From Streptomyces capitiformicae (lineage in GTDB: Bacteria; Actinomycetota; Actinomycetes; Streptomycetales; Streptomycetaceae), in assembly GCF_002214185.1 (NCBI RefSeq), contig NZ_CP022161.1, forward strand, positions 8,501,486 through 8,565,485: a DNA stretch of 64,000 bases, in the 5' to 3' direction. Under the pieces are notes generated by a model. That model did no database searches. It had not been told where the DNA came from and worked only from the letters and a program-made list of their open reading frames with translations. Shown piece by piece: positions 49,259 through 58,053 of this stretch. The translations under genes and the position numbers were made by a program. Positions within the stretch are counted from its first letter, which is position 1. Every line of letters begins with the position of its first letter.

Positions 49259-51898
49259 GTGAAACGAGGAACACCGGGAGGTGTGAGCCTGACCCCGGCC
49301 GTCTTTGCCGTACTGGCCGTTCTGGCCATCTGCACGGCGATGGGGCTCGGGCTCACGGGCGAGGCGGTACCGGTCGCCGGGCACCCGGCCGACAGGGACG
49401 GGGCACCCGGCGACGGCACCGTGACCGTACGGGTCGTCAACGAGGTCGACGCCGACGGGGCGTACGACCACCCGCTGGAGACGGGTCGGGCCGGGGTGCG
49501 GGTCACGCTGACCGACGACCACGGCACCGCGGTGCGCGAGACGACCGGCACCGACGGCATCGCCCTGTTCCGCCCCGCGGCGTCCTCGCTGAAGGGCGGC
49601 AAGTACCGCGTCCAGGTGTCCAACCCCGACCCCGCCAATCTCCAGCCGGCGGTCGCGGGACTCGGCGACGACCCCCGCGTCATCCGTAGCCACGTGGGTT
49701 TCGTGGACGTCTCCGGCAACCGGGACACCACGTACACGACCGGGTTCTGGGAGCCGGAGGTGTACTGCCAGGAGAACCCTGACCTGGTGACCTGCTCCCT
49801 CGCCAAGGGTGATGTGACCACGGAGCAGGGTCTGACCCGGTTCACGGGTGACATCGGCAACGGATACCCCGGCCCCGCCCCCACCCGGCTGACCGACAGC
49901 GGCGAGCAGCAGGCGGTGTTCGGCATCGGCACCGACCGCACCGGCAACACGTACATGGGCACGCTGGTCAAGCGGCACGCGGCGTACGGTCCAGCGGGCC
50001 CGACCAACACCGTCTACCGCCACCACAGCGCCTCCGGCGTGACCGAGTTCGTCACGCTGCCGGGCACGCTGACGGAGCACGACGCCTCCGACCGCTGGCG
50101 GCACGACGACGGGATCTACAGCAGGGTCGGCCGGGAGGGCCTCGGCGACGTCGACGTCTCCGGCGACGGCAGGACCCTCTACGCGGTCAACCTCAACGAC
50201 TCGAAGCTGTACCGGGTGCCGATCCTCGGCACCGGCGACGGGGTTCGGGCCGGCACCCTGTCGTCGTACACCGTGCCGGTTCCCGCGCGCTGCGAGGGCG
50301 AGTGGCACCCGTACGGCATCGGGGTGCGCGGCAAGCGGGTGCTCGTCGGCGGGGTGTGCGGCGCGGAGAACACCGTCGACGAGAAGTACCTGGCGCACGG
50401 CGATCCCAGCCAACTGAGCGCGCACGTCTACGAGTTCGACTCGGGGACGTTCGACGAGATCTTCCGGCACCGGCTGGACTACCGGCGGGGTTGCGCCTAC
50501 CAGTCCGACAACGGACCGCTCTGCGAATACGGGTCGGAGACCGTCGGCGGCACTCTGAGCGCTATGTGGGAGGCGTGGAACGAGCGCGTCCCCACACCCG
50601 ACCCACGGCTGCGGTTCGCCTCGGCGCCGCAGCCGATCCTGTCCGACCTGGAGATCGCCGACAACGGCGACCTGATCCTCGGGTACCGGGACCGCTTCGG
50701 TGACATGCAGGGCAACCGCACCTACGCGCACAACTCCGGGAACTCGCTGCTCTCGGCCGTGGCCGCCGGTGACATCCTGCGCGCCTGCGAGCGGCGCACG
50801 GGCGAACACGTCCAGTACGTCCTGGAGGACAACGCCGGCTGCGGTTCGCTGGACGGCGCCCTGCCGGACAACCGTCGAGGTCCCGGCGGAGGCGAGTTCT
50901 CCAACGACCTCACCCACGACGGCTACGCGCGGCACGACCAGGTCACCGAGGGCGGCACGGTCCTCCAGCCGCACCGCGCGAGGCTGTGGAGCACGGTCTA
51001 CGACACGTTCAACGGCAAGCCCTTCGACCAGGGAGTGCGCCGCTGGGAATCCGAGTCCGGGACCGTCCGGGGCAACATCCGACTCCAGTCGACGTCGTAC
51101 CCCTCCGCCAACCTCTTCGGCAAGGGCAACGGCCTCGCCGACCTCGAGATGGTCTGCGACCAGGCACCCGTACAGATCGGCAACCGCGTCTGGTTCGACA
51201 CCAACGGCAACGGCGTCCAGGACCCGTCCGAGCCGCCGATCCCGCGGGTGAAGGTGACGCTCCACCCGACGTCGTACGGCCCGGACCTCGTCACGCACAC
51301 GAACCACGACGGCGAGTACTACTTCAGCTCCGTGGGCGGTCTGAGGCCGAACACCACCTACGAGGCCACGTTCGACTTCAGCAGCCTCGACCCGAAGTCG
51401 CTGCCCGGCCGGCCGAGCCTCTCCTCGCTCAAGTGGACGGTGAAGGACGCCGGTTCCGACCGTGCGATCGACTCCGACGTCGACGTGTACGGCAGGACCA
51501 CGGTCCATGTCGGTGACCCCGGCCATGTGGACCACACCGTCGACGCCGGTCTGTTCAAGTCGCTGCGCCTGACACTCCTCAAGCACGACAAGAAGACCGA
51601 CAGGCCACTGCCCGGCGCGGTCTTCGAACTGTGGCAGGACACCAACGGGGCACCCGGTCCCCAGCGGTACGGCAGAAAGCAGGACAGGTTCGTCAACGAC
51701 TGCGCCACCTCCTCCACCGGCCGCTGTTCCCTCGGCTCACTGCCGGCCGGCACGTACTACCTGGCGGAGACGGACGCCCCCGACGGCTACCTCCAGCCGA
51801 ACCGGCCGGTCACCGGCCCGTACGTCCTCACCCCGAAGAACGCCGCACACGGCGACGGGCTGCGCGTGAAGCTCGTCAACGTGCGGGGGGAGCCCTGA
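49259..51898 (+). CDS. Large SdrD B-like surface/secreted protein with SpaA-type domain
   Basis: The 879-residue protein starts at GTG 49259 with a signal peptide. After it come a beta-sandwich near residue 60-160, a long unassigned middle domain with many Tyr/Asp/Gly (200-620), an SdrD B-like domain (G-N-R-V-W-F-D-T-N-G-N-G-V-Q-D near 640) and a SpaA/prealbumin-like fold at the end. The last domain has G-A-V-F-E-L-W and G-T-Y-Y-L-A-E-T-x-A-P-x-G-Y. It has no LPxTG or membrane anchor, so it is likely released or held non-covalently. Confidence 0.8.
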   Translation: MKRGTPGGVSLTPAVFAVLAVLAICTAMGLGLTGEAVPVAGHPADRDGAPGDGTVTVRVVNEVDADGAYDHPLETGRAGVRVTLTDDHGTAVRETTGTDGIALFRPAASSLKGGKYRVQVSNPDPANLQPAVAGLGDDPRVIRSHVGFVDVSGNRDTTYTTGFWEPEVYCQENPDLVTCSLAKGDVTTEQGLTRFTGDIGNGYPGPAPTRLTDSGEQQAVFGIGTDRTGNTYMGTLVKRHAAYGPAGPTNTVYRHHSASGVTEFVTLPGTLTEHDASDRWRHDDGIYSRVGREGLGDVDVSGDGRTLYAVNLNDSKLYRVPILGTGDGVRAGTLSSYTVPVPARCEGEWHPYGIGVRGKRVLVGGVCGAENTVDEKYLAHGDPSQLSAHVYEFDSGTFDEIFRHRLDYRRGCAYQSDNGPLCEYGSETVGGTLSAMWEAWNERVPTPDPRLRFASAPQPILSDLEIADNGDLILGYRDRFGDMQGNRTYAHNSGNSLLSAVAAGDILRACERRTGEHVQYVLEDNAGCGSLDGALPDNRRGPGGGEFSNDLTHDGYARHDQVTEGGTVLQPHRARLWSTVYDTFNGKPFDQGVRRWESESGTVRGNIRLQSTSYPSANLFGKGNGLADLEMVCDQAPVQIGNRVWFDTNGNGVQDPSEPPIPRVKVTLHPTSYGPDLVTHTNHDGEYYFSSVGGLRPNTTYEATFDFSSLDPKSLPGRPSLSSLKWTVKDAGSDRAIDSDVDVYGRTTVHVGDPGHVDHTVDAGLFKSLRLTLLKHDKKTDRPLPGAVFELWQDTNGAPGPQRYGRKQDRFVNDCATSSTGRCSLGSLPAGTYYLAETDAPDGYLQPNRPVTGPYVLTPKNAAHGDGLRVKLVNVRGEP

Positions 51899-51969
51899 AC
51901 CGAGACGGTGACTTTGCGGCGGACGGGCCGTCCACCGGTCGACACCGAGGCATGACCGGGACAGCGAAG

Positions 51970-52027
51970 CGGCGCGGCACCCCCGGATGGGGCCGGCCCT
52001 GACCAGGGGCCGGAGGGTGCCGCGCCG
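51970..52027. terminator. Terminator after the SdrD-like gene
   Basis: CGGCGCGGCACCC (51970-51982) pairs with GGGTGCCGCGCCG (52015-52027). A shorter GGCC-rich hairpin lies inside. The convergent gene on the other strand may share it. Confidence 0.8.
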
Positions 52028-52105
52028 TTCACCTGGGGACGGTTCCTGGGGAAGAAGAGGAGCCGTACCCAGGAGCGGGACGTCGGGATGTATGGACGAC
52101 CGAGA

Positions 52106-52846
52106 TCAGCGGTTGACGAGCTTGACCGCCCAGTAGCTGCTCTGGGCCCAGCCTTCCTGGAGCTTCTTGACGCCCGGGCCGAAGGACGCGACGCGCGGGG
52201 TGGCCTTCCAGGTGGTGGAGGCCTTGGGGATGCCCTTCTTGTTGACGGTGACCTTGTTGTTGTTCGTGATGGCGATGGCGGCGTTGACGTTCTTGACCTC
52301 GGCGGTGGCGCGGGCGCTGCCGGCGACGACCTTGCCCTTGACCACGTTGTAACGCAGGTTCAGCGTCTCGGTGGTGACCGGGATGTTGTAGATCGACTCG
52401 GTCACGCTGAAGGTCAGCGAGGCGGGGCCCTTGGGGTCCTTGATGTTCTTCTTGGTGATGATCTGGACGTTGAACTTGACGTTGGCGTCGTAGTGGCGGA
52501 CCGCCTTGACCGAGCGGTTGACCGTGCCCTTGGTCTGCGTGGACATGGCCTCGTAGACCTCGCGGTCCTGGAGGTACTTGAGGAACTTGGCCTTCTTGGC
52601 GGCCGGCAGCGCGGAGAAGCTCTTGAGGGCCTTCTTCGCCTCGGGCGTCTTCTGGGCCTTGAGGTAGCCCGTGTAGCTCTTGACCGTCAGCTTCGCCGGC
52701 AGCTTCGCGGCGGCGGCGCTGTCGGCGGCGGACGCGGCCGGGGCCAGCACGGCGAGCGAGGCCGCGCCCGCCACGACGACGGTGGCGAGACGACGCGTGG
52801 CGAGATGGCGCGTGGCGAGACGGCGCGTGATGAGACGGCTGGGCAC
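52106..52846 (-). CDS. Secreted protein, unrecognised family
   Basis: A 246-residue protein beginning at GTG 52846 behind AGGGAG. The signal peptide is unusual: R-L-A-T-R-x-L-A-T-R repeats of the basic n-region lead to a hydrophobic core and cleavage near A-S-A-A-D. The mature part is Lys-rich, helical at first (L-K-A-Q-K-T-P-E-A-K-K-A-L), then beta-rich. It looks like a small exported protein of unknown role. Confidence 0.7.
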   Translation of the reverse strand: MPSRLITRRLATRHLATRRLATVVVAGAASLAVLAPAASAADSAAAAKLPAKLTVKSYTGYLKAQKTPEAKKALKSFSALPAAKKAKFLKYLQDREVYEAMSTQTKGTVNRSVKAVRHYDANVKFNVQIITKKNIKDPKGPASLTFSVTESIYNIPVTTETLNLRYNVVKGKVVAGSARATAEVKNVNAAIAITNNNKVTVNKKGIPKASTTWKATPRVASFGPGVKKLQEGWAQSSYWAVKLVNR

Positions 52847-53082
52847 GGTGTTCTCCCTGGATCGGAGGGGTCTGTCGGTGCGCGGCAACAAATCTACGGA
52901 TCAGCGGAGTTGGCCGAAATTGTCTCTTCGGGCAGTGACCTTGGGGGATCCCTCCTCTGTGACGTGGCCGTGTCATTTCGGGGGTGCTTATGTCAGTAGC
53001 GGGCGCTAAGTTGGGGTAGATCGCCGCCGCACCCGGGGCACGGGGCTCTGTCGGGAAAAGCGGCATCGGGAAGGGCCGACCA

Positions 53083-53445
53083 ATGAGCAAGAGGTCTGAC
53101 GCAGGAGACACGGCTTGCGCCTACCGGCGTACGGGAGCCGATCCGATCCGGGACATCAGCAGGCTCAAGACACTGACGGACCGTGAGAAGGAAGTCCTGC
53201 TCCTGCTGGGCACGGGGCTCGGCAACCGGCAGCTCGCCCGAGAGCTCGGGATCGCCGAGCGTACGGTGAAAGCGCATGTCGCGCGCATAGTGGAGAAGTT
53301 GGATCAGCAGACGCGGCTGCAGGTCGCTGTGCTCTCCGTCCTCGCCCACGAACTGCTGTGCACGGATCCGCGCTGCGCCTGCGGTTCCGCCGCGCCCAGG
53401 CAGTCCCTCGTCGGGGCGTCCCTCGTCGGGGCGTCCGCCGTCTGA
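53083..53445 (+). CDS. Orphan LuxR-type helix-turn-helix regulator
   Basis: A 120-residue protein with only the LuxR DNA-binding domain. L-T-D-R-E-K-E-V-L-L-L-L is followed by G-I-A-E-R-T-V-K-A-H-V-A-R-I. No receiver domain is present. The C-terminus has four Cys/Asp/Pro-rich residues and a short S-L-V-G-A repeat encoded by duplicated DNA. A clear ribosome site was not identified upstream of ATG 53083. Target genes are unknown. Confidence 0.8.
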   Translation: MSKRSDAGDTACAYRRTGADPIRDISRLKTLTDREKEVLLLLGTGLGNRQLARELGIAERTVKAHVARIVEKLDQQTRLQVAVLSVLAHELLCTDPRCACGSAAPRQSLVGASLVGASAV

Positions 53446-53653
53446 CCGTCGACCGCGGCCGGCCTCCGGCACGCGGGCCGGCCGCGGCGGCCACCATCGG
53501 CCATGCATCGGCCCATCGGGACAATCGCCTCTGGCACACCTCCCCGGACGATGCGCGGCAACGGATGTGGCGTTCACGTTCGAGAATCGCGACTGCTCGC
53601 GAGGGCAGCGCACGACCAGTCCATCGACAACTCAAGCAATTTACGGGGTGCAT

Positions 53654-53779
53654 GTGAAAGCGCGTGGAGTATCCAAGAGCCTCAACGTTGCCGCGCTGGT
53701 GACGGCTCTCGGCCGTAGAGAGACATCGTCCGGACTCGTGGCCGCCACCTCGACCTTCGTCTGGGACAGCGACCACTAG
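53654..53779 (+). CDS. Orphan 41-residue peptide gene
   Basis: From GTG 53654 the frame encodes 41 residues. It begins with a basic K-A-R-G, has an A-A-L-V-T-A-L core, then R-R-E and an end rich in Ser/Thr with W-D-S-D-H. A U-turn-like hairpin terminator starts 9 bp after TAG, which supports expression. GTG 53648 is an alternative. Cys is absent, so it is not a lanthipeptide; the sequence has some precursor-like features. I do not recognise it. Confidence 0.5.
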   Translation: MKARGVSKSLNVAALVTALGRRETSSGLVAATSTFVWDSDH

Positions 53780-53788
53780 GGCGTGCGT

Positions 53789-53820
53789 GAAGGGGGTCCG
53801 GCCAAGGTTGGGCCCCCTTC
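53789..53820 (+). terminator. Terminator after the small peptide gene
   Basis: GAAGGGGGTCC (53789-53799) pairs with GGGCCCCCTTC (53810-53820) over ten bases, with one G-U pair. It is between the peptide gene and a convergent membrane-protein gene. Confidence 0.8.
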
Positions 53821-53845
53821 CTGTGCTCGGCGCCCTTCAAAGGAG

Positions 53846-54310
53846 TCAGATCGCGCGGGCCCGCCCGCCTCCGGTCCTGCCGGAGGGCGCTGTGGGCACC
53901 AGACGGTCGTAGCCCCATGCGCTCAGGCCCAGGGCCACCACGAACTGCAGGTCGAACAGGGCGATAGTCATCGTCACAAAGGCCCAGTCCACCGCTTCGG
54001 ACATGACATCTCCGACCCACCAGCCGCTCAGCACCGTGGTCACCAGTACCAAGGTCGCGTACACGGAGGTGTCAATGGTCGCGGTGCGCCAGCGCGACAA
54101 GGCCGGGAGCGTCTTTCGCACCACCGTCAGCGCGACAAACGCAACGGGAGGAAAGAGCAGGCCGCCGCCGAGGATCGTGTCCGGATCGAAGGTGAAGCTC
54201 GACAGATCACCGAAGGACAGCAGCACGCTCGCCATGATCGCTCCCCAGAGCCACGAGGGCAGGGTGACCAGTGCCGCATAGCCGGCCGCTCGACTCCACG
54301 GTGTCAGCAT
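53846..54310 (-). CDS. Hypothetical four-helix membrane protein
   Basis: This is a 154-residue protein from ATG 54310 with GAGGAGCGGGG upstream. Four hydrophobic helices are visible, the first around Y-A-A-L-V-T-L-P-S-W-L-W-G. A Gly/Arg-rich tail ends it. No family is recognised. Confidence 0.7.
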   Translation of the reverse strand: MLTPWSRAAGYAALVTLPSWLWGAIMASVLLSFGDLSSFTFDPDTILGGGLLFPPVAFVALTVVRKTLPALSRWRTATIDTSVYATLVLVTTVLSGWWVGDVMSEAVDWAFVTMTIALFDLQFVVALGLSAWGYDRLVPTAPSGRTGGGRARAI

Positions 54311-54678
54311 CCCCGCTCCTCGCCTCCCCATCGTCACCGGTGGTCAACCGGTGCCGGTCGCCACGATGATCGACCGACGACGACAGCAGTGTCTCAGCCG
54401 TTGCGCCGGACTCGGGGGCCGGGTATCCGTGAAAGATCACTTCGCAACGCGGTGAAGAACGTAAATGCGGCCGACCACCGTCCGACAGTGTCTGTTCGGC
54501 CATGGCCTTTCGGCCGATCGCGGGTTCGGACAGCAGCGTCCACGGGCGAGCCCGAACGTGTCCGAACGGCGGCGACCTGCCCAAATGGACAATGTCGCCG
54601 AGCAGTTCATCCCCTCTAGGGTCACTGGGACATCACGGAAACCCCGAGCGCCTCACGCCCACCCCGTACGATCCCCTC
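54311..54678. other. Intergenic region of mixed composition
   Basis: The 368 bp between divergently read genes contain no supported ORF. Frames exist on both strands but lack starts and family features. Its lower GC around 54430-54480 and 54580-54620 is compatible with promoters. Confidence 0.5.
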
Positions 54679-55209
54679 ATGTCCCGCAGCACCCAGATCA
54701 CCGGTCTGACCATCGGCGCCGTCGCCCTCACCGCCACCGCCGTGGTGACGGTGGACATGCTCAACAAGCCGTCCTTCAGCTTCGCCGCCGCCCCGCTGGC
54801 CGACGATCCCGCCTGCACCCGGATCAGCGGGCGTTTCCCCGACCATCTGGCCGGGCTGGACCGGGCGGACACCAGCACCAAGAGCGCGGCGGTATGGGGC
54901 GACGGAGCTGTCGTCGCCCGCTGCGGCTTCCCCGAGTCCAAAGCCACCGACGACGCATGCGCCCAGGTCGACGGCGTGGACTGGGCATGGCGCACGAGCA
55001 CGGACAACAACGGCCGGGAAGTGCTGTTCACCTACGGCCGGGAGCCTTCCGTCGAAGTCCAGGTGACGGTCGGCAAGGCGGCACCCGACTCCGTCCTGGT
55101 CGGTCTCTCCCCTGTCGTGAAGCCCCTCAAGCAGAGCAAGAAGTGCCTGTCCCGCTCGGACGTCCCGCCACCGTCCAGCCCGGCGCCGAGCAACGGGACG
55201 TCATCATGA
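54679..55209 (+). CDS. DUF3515-type exported protein
   Basis: The 176-residue protein has an N-terminal hydrophobic anchor and a domain with A-A-V-W-G-D-G-A-V-V-A-R-C-G and W-R-T-S-T-D, typical of DUF3515 proteins. Two Cys may form a disulphide, matching the redox-type gene next to it. The stop overlaps the TlpA start (ATGA). Confidence 0.75.
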   Translation: MSRSTQITGLTIGAVALTATAVVTVDMLNKPSFSFAAAPLADDPACTRISGRFPDHLAGLDRADTSTKSAAVWGDGAVVARCGFPESKATDDACAQVDGVDWAWRTSTDNNGREVLFTYGREPSVEVQVTVGKAAPDSVLVGLSPVVKPLKQSKKCLSRSDVPPPSSPAPSNGTSS

Positions 55210-55796
55210 GGATGGTGGCCAAAACGATCTCGTCGGCGGTCGTGTGCGCGATCTCGGTCGGCCTTGTGTTGTCCGGCTGCGCGAGGACCGAGACTCTGGA
55301 TCTCGACACGGGCACGAATCAGTCGGGCCAGGCCCAGGCGTTCAAGAGCATCCCTGTGTCCGAGCGGACCGACGCCCCCGACTTCTCCGGCAGCACGGTC
55401 GCCGGCGATCCGGTCCGTCTCTCCGACTACCGAGGCAAGATCGTCGTCGTGAACGCCTGGGCCACCTATTGCGGCCCCTGCCGGGCTGAATCGCCCGAGC
55501 TGGAGCGTACGTATCGGAAGTTCAAGGGCCAAGGCGTGCAGGTGCTCGGTATCAGCACCGACGTTACGCGGAAGAACGCCCGCACGTTCCAGCGGGAGTT
55601 CGGCCTTTCCTATCCGAGCCTGCACGACCCGGACGGCAAACAGTTCTTCGACCTGCCCGCCGGTCTGGTGAACCCGCAGCTCCTCCCCTTCACCCTGTTC
55701 GTCGACCGGAAGGGCAGGATCGCCGGAGCCGTGCAAGCCCCGTTGGACGAGAAGGAGTTGCGGAACATCCTCACTCCCCTGCTGAAGGAGAAGTGA
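55206..55796 (+). CDS. TlpA/ResA-like thioredoxin lipoprotein
   Basis: A 196-residue lipoprotein with L-S-G-C lipobox (Cys about residue 25). A thioredoxin fold follows, with W-A-T-Y-C-G-P-C-R (active site near 88) and a cis-Pro-like L-P-F-T. It probably reduces disulphides on the outside, for example in cytochrome c maturation. It overlaps the DUF3515 gene; its end overlaps a convergent lipoprotein gene by 26 bp. Confidence 0.88.
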   Translation: MRMVAKTISSAVVCAISVGLVLSGCARTETLDLDTGTNQSGQAQAFKSIPVSERTDAPDFSGSTVAGDPVRLSDYRGKIVVVNAWATYCGPCRAESPELERTYRKFKGQGVQVLGISTDVTRKNARTFQREFGLSYPSLHDPDGKQFFDLPAGLVNPQLLPFTLFVDRKGRIAGAVQAPLDEKELRNILTPLLKEK

Positions 55797-56598
55797 CCAT
55801 CCCCTTCGCTCTCTTCTTCCTCTCCTTCTCGTCGAGCACCTGACGGAGGCGCTCGACCCCGGCGCGGGCGGCCTCGCGGGTGGCGGTGTCGTCGATGCCG
55901 TAGAGGCCGCCGTGGGTGAGAAGGACGGCGGTGTCGCCCACGCGTACGGTCGCGAGGTCGAGGGTGAGGGCGCCGTCGCCGCCGTCGCCGCCGTCGATGT
56001 CGCCGCTGACGATCAGCCGCAGGCCCTGCCGGGCGTCGCCGATGCCGCCGGGGAGGTCGACGGGGGTGACCTGGGCGGCGTACTCCTGCCCCTGGGCGCC
56101 GGTGATGGTGAACTCGCCGCAGCCGTTGACCAGTTGGCGAAAGTGGTCGAGTCGAGCGTCCACCTGGGCCCTGTCGTACGCGCCCACGTGGTAGCGGAGT
56201 TGGGCGCCGTACTCGTCGTCGTCGAAGCCGGTGACGGCCGTGCCGCCCTTGGGTTCCCCGAGCAGGTCCTCGGCGTACACGGCGTCGAGGAGTTCCTGGC
56301 ACTCGGGGGGGTCGGTCCTGCCCTTGAGGAGGCCGTCGCGCCAGGTGGCGGCGCCCTGGGTGCCGGCCCAGGCGCCGCCGAGGTCGTCCTGGCGCAGCAG
56401 CGCGCTCCTGGCGCGGGCGTCGGTGAGGGCGCCGGGGCCGGGAGAGGCGGTCGTCGGCGAGGCGGGTGCCGAGGTCTCCACGGAGGCGGCCTCGGGGAAG
56501 CCGCGCGGGTGTTCCTTCGTCTGCATCACGCATCCCGACACCCCGGCGAGCATCGCGGCGCCCACGACCTGGGCCAGAACACGGTACGAACGACGCAT
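55771..56598 (-). CDS. Hypothetical lipoprotein
   Basis: This is a 275-residue protein from ATG 56598, with M-R-R-S-Y signal and V-S-G-C lipobox. A Ser/Thr/Pro linker precedes a globular domain with W-A-G-T-Q-G-A-A and a repeated V-D...G-D-A-R-x-G pattern. It looks like Streptomyces lipoproteins of unknown function that resemble LppX/DUF-type sensors. Its 3' end overlaps the TlpA gene on the other strand. Confidence 0.7.
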   Translation of the reverse strand: MRRSYRVLAQVVGAAMLAGVSGCVMQTKEHPRGFPEAASVETSAPASPTTASPGPGALTDARARSALLRQDDLGGAWAGTQGAATWRDGLLKGRTDPPECQELLDAVYAEDLLGEPKGGTAVTGFDDDEYGAQLRYHVGAYDRAQVDARLDHFRQLVNGCGEFTITGAQGQEYAAQVTPVDLPGGIGDARQGLRLIVSGDIDGGDGGDGALTLDLATVRVGDTAVLLTHGGLYGIDDTATREAARAGVERLRQVLDEKERKKRAKGMVTSPSAGE

Positions 56599-56806
56599 GG
56601 CGGAGCCTCCCGAGAACACGGCGTATGCCTCCACGGCACCACCGCCCGGACCCGCCCACCAGCGCACGAGGGCGTACGGGTGACCGACTCCCCGTCCCCT
56701 GCCCCCCGGAGCCCGGAAAAAAGTGCGGCGCCGGTGTCATCCACCCCGTGCGTCACCGGGGTTTTCAGGGGTGACCGACCTACACACCTATGGGGGTTGT
56801 CCGTTC

Positions 56807-57391
56807 ATGACCATGGCACGGATGCACAGATACGTCGCCGTCGCAGCGCTGACCACGTTGCTGGCGGGGGCGCCGACGATGTCGTACGCCGTCTCACGGG
56901 GGGAGACGGCGCACGGCACCTCGGTGGCGGTGGCCACCGCCACCGCCACCGCCGTCAAGAAGGCTCCGACTCCGCGTATCGTCGAGCCCGGTGAGCGCGT
57001 CGTCGGCGCGCCCGGGTTCGAGTTGTGGCTGACCGCGGAGGGCAAGCACTGGGTGGAGCCGGACATACCCGACTTCCCGCAGTTCCGGAGCGTGGTCGAC
57101 GGCAACATCGACCTGAGCCAACCGGGGGTGTCGATGCAGGCCGGCGGCTTCGAGGGGCGCTACTACCTCTCCGGTCTCTACTACGGCGGCAGGGGCACCG
57201 CCTCCCGCGTCGTCATCGAGACCGACGCGGGCCCGGTGCGCGGCAAGCTGATCGAGCTGGCCGGGAAGCCGGGCTGGGGCGTCTGGTACGCCACGACCGC
57301 GATCCCCGCCGACGCCGACGAGGACTTCCTCGGCAGCGTCACCGTCTACAACACCAGAGGCCGCGTGTACGCGCAGCTGCCGAGGTTCTGA
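56807..57391 (+). CDS. Secreted paralogue of the sigma-operon membrane protein's outer domain
   Basis: The 194-residue protein has a signal peptide and a domain from about residue 55. Landmarks are I-V-E-P-G-E-R-V, E-L-W-L-T-A-E-G-K-H-W and V-V-D-G-N-I-D-L. The same landmarks occur in the C-terminal part of the membrane protein at 58050-58844. It lies just upstream of the sigma gene, so it may be a soluble form of that sensor domain. ATG 56813 is also possible. Confidence 0.7.
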   Translation: MTMARMHRYVAVAALTTLLAGAPTMSYAVSRGETAHGTSVAVATATATAVKKAPTPRIVEPGERVVGAPGFELWLTAEGKHWVEPDIPDFPQFRSVVDGNIDLSQPGVSMQAGGFEGRYYLSGLYYGGRGTASRVVIETDAGPVRGKLIELAGKPGWGVWYATTAIPADADEDFLGSVTVYNTRGRVYAQLPRF

Positions 57392-57495
57392 GCACAGCCG
57401 CCGATACGACACCAGGCCACCAAGTGACCGTGTGGGCAAGGGACTTGATCACCCCCTCGCCCGCACGGCACGCCCGACCCCGAGGACCGCCGTCC

Positions 57496-58053
57496 GTGCC
57501 GCAGGAGAATCCCGGATCGCCCGAGGGTGGCGACTTCGCCGCGTACGCCACCGCGGCCTGGCCCCGGCTGGTGCGGACCGCGCACATGCTGACCGGCGAC
57601 TTCCACGAGGCCGAGGATCTCGTGCAGACCACGCTGGCGAAGGTGTACGCCCGCTGGCGGCGCATCCCGCGTGACGACGTCGACTTCTACGTGCGTCGCT
57701 CGCTCGTCAACAACAACATCAGCCGCGTACGGAAGAGACGCGTGGCCCATCTGCTGACGCCGTTCCTGCCCGAGCGGGTGCACGAGCGGCAGGCCGGGCA
57801 CGCGGACACGGTCGCCCAACGGGCCGCCGTCACCCAGGCGTTGGCCGCCCTGTCGGCGCGGCAGCGGTCCGTGCTGGTGCTCCGCTTCTGGGAGGACCTG
57901 TCCGAGAACGAGATCGCCGAGCTGCTCGGCTGCTCCCTCGGCACGGTCAAGACCCATGTCCGGCGCGGGCTGTCGGCCCTGCGCGCCCACCCGGTGTTCG
58001 CCACCGCCCAGATCGAGGACCGCTCCTCGCCCGTCCCCGGAGCCCGCTCATGA
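57496..58053 (+). CDS. SigE-family ECF RNA polymerase sigma factor
   Basis: The 185-residue protein has sigma region 2 (Y-A-T-A-A-W-P-R-L-V-R-T-A and D-L-V-Q-T-T-L) and region 4 (L-S-E-N-E-I-A-E-L-L-G-C-S-L-G-T-V-K-T-H). These fit Streptomyces SigE-family ECF factors. GTG 57496 is used. It overlaps the following membrane-protein gene (ATGA), a usual sigma/regulator arrangement. Confidence 0.9.
   Translation: MPQENPGSPEGGDFAAYATAAWPRLVRTAHMLTGDFHEAEDLVQTTLAKVYARWRRIPRDDVDFYVRRSLVNNNISRVRKRRVAHLLTPFLPERVHERQAGHADTVAQRAAVTQALAALSARQRSVLVLRFWEDLSENEIAELLGCSLGTVKTHVRRGLSALRAHPVFATAQIEDRSSPVPGARS

Noticed and set aside
46574..51586. 1670-residue open frame on the minus strand
   Set aside because: It runs antisense through the SpoIIE-type and SdrD-like genes, which have clear domains. 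It has no family motifs and is a product of GC-rich third codon positions.
53654..53779. Lasso or lanthipeptide precursor reading of the 41-residue ORF
   Set aside because: No Cys for lanthionine rings, and no Asp/Glu at positions 7-9 of a Gly-led core; no modification enzymes are nearby.
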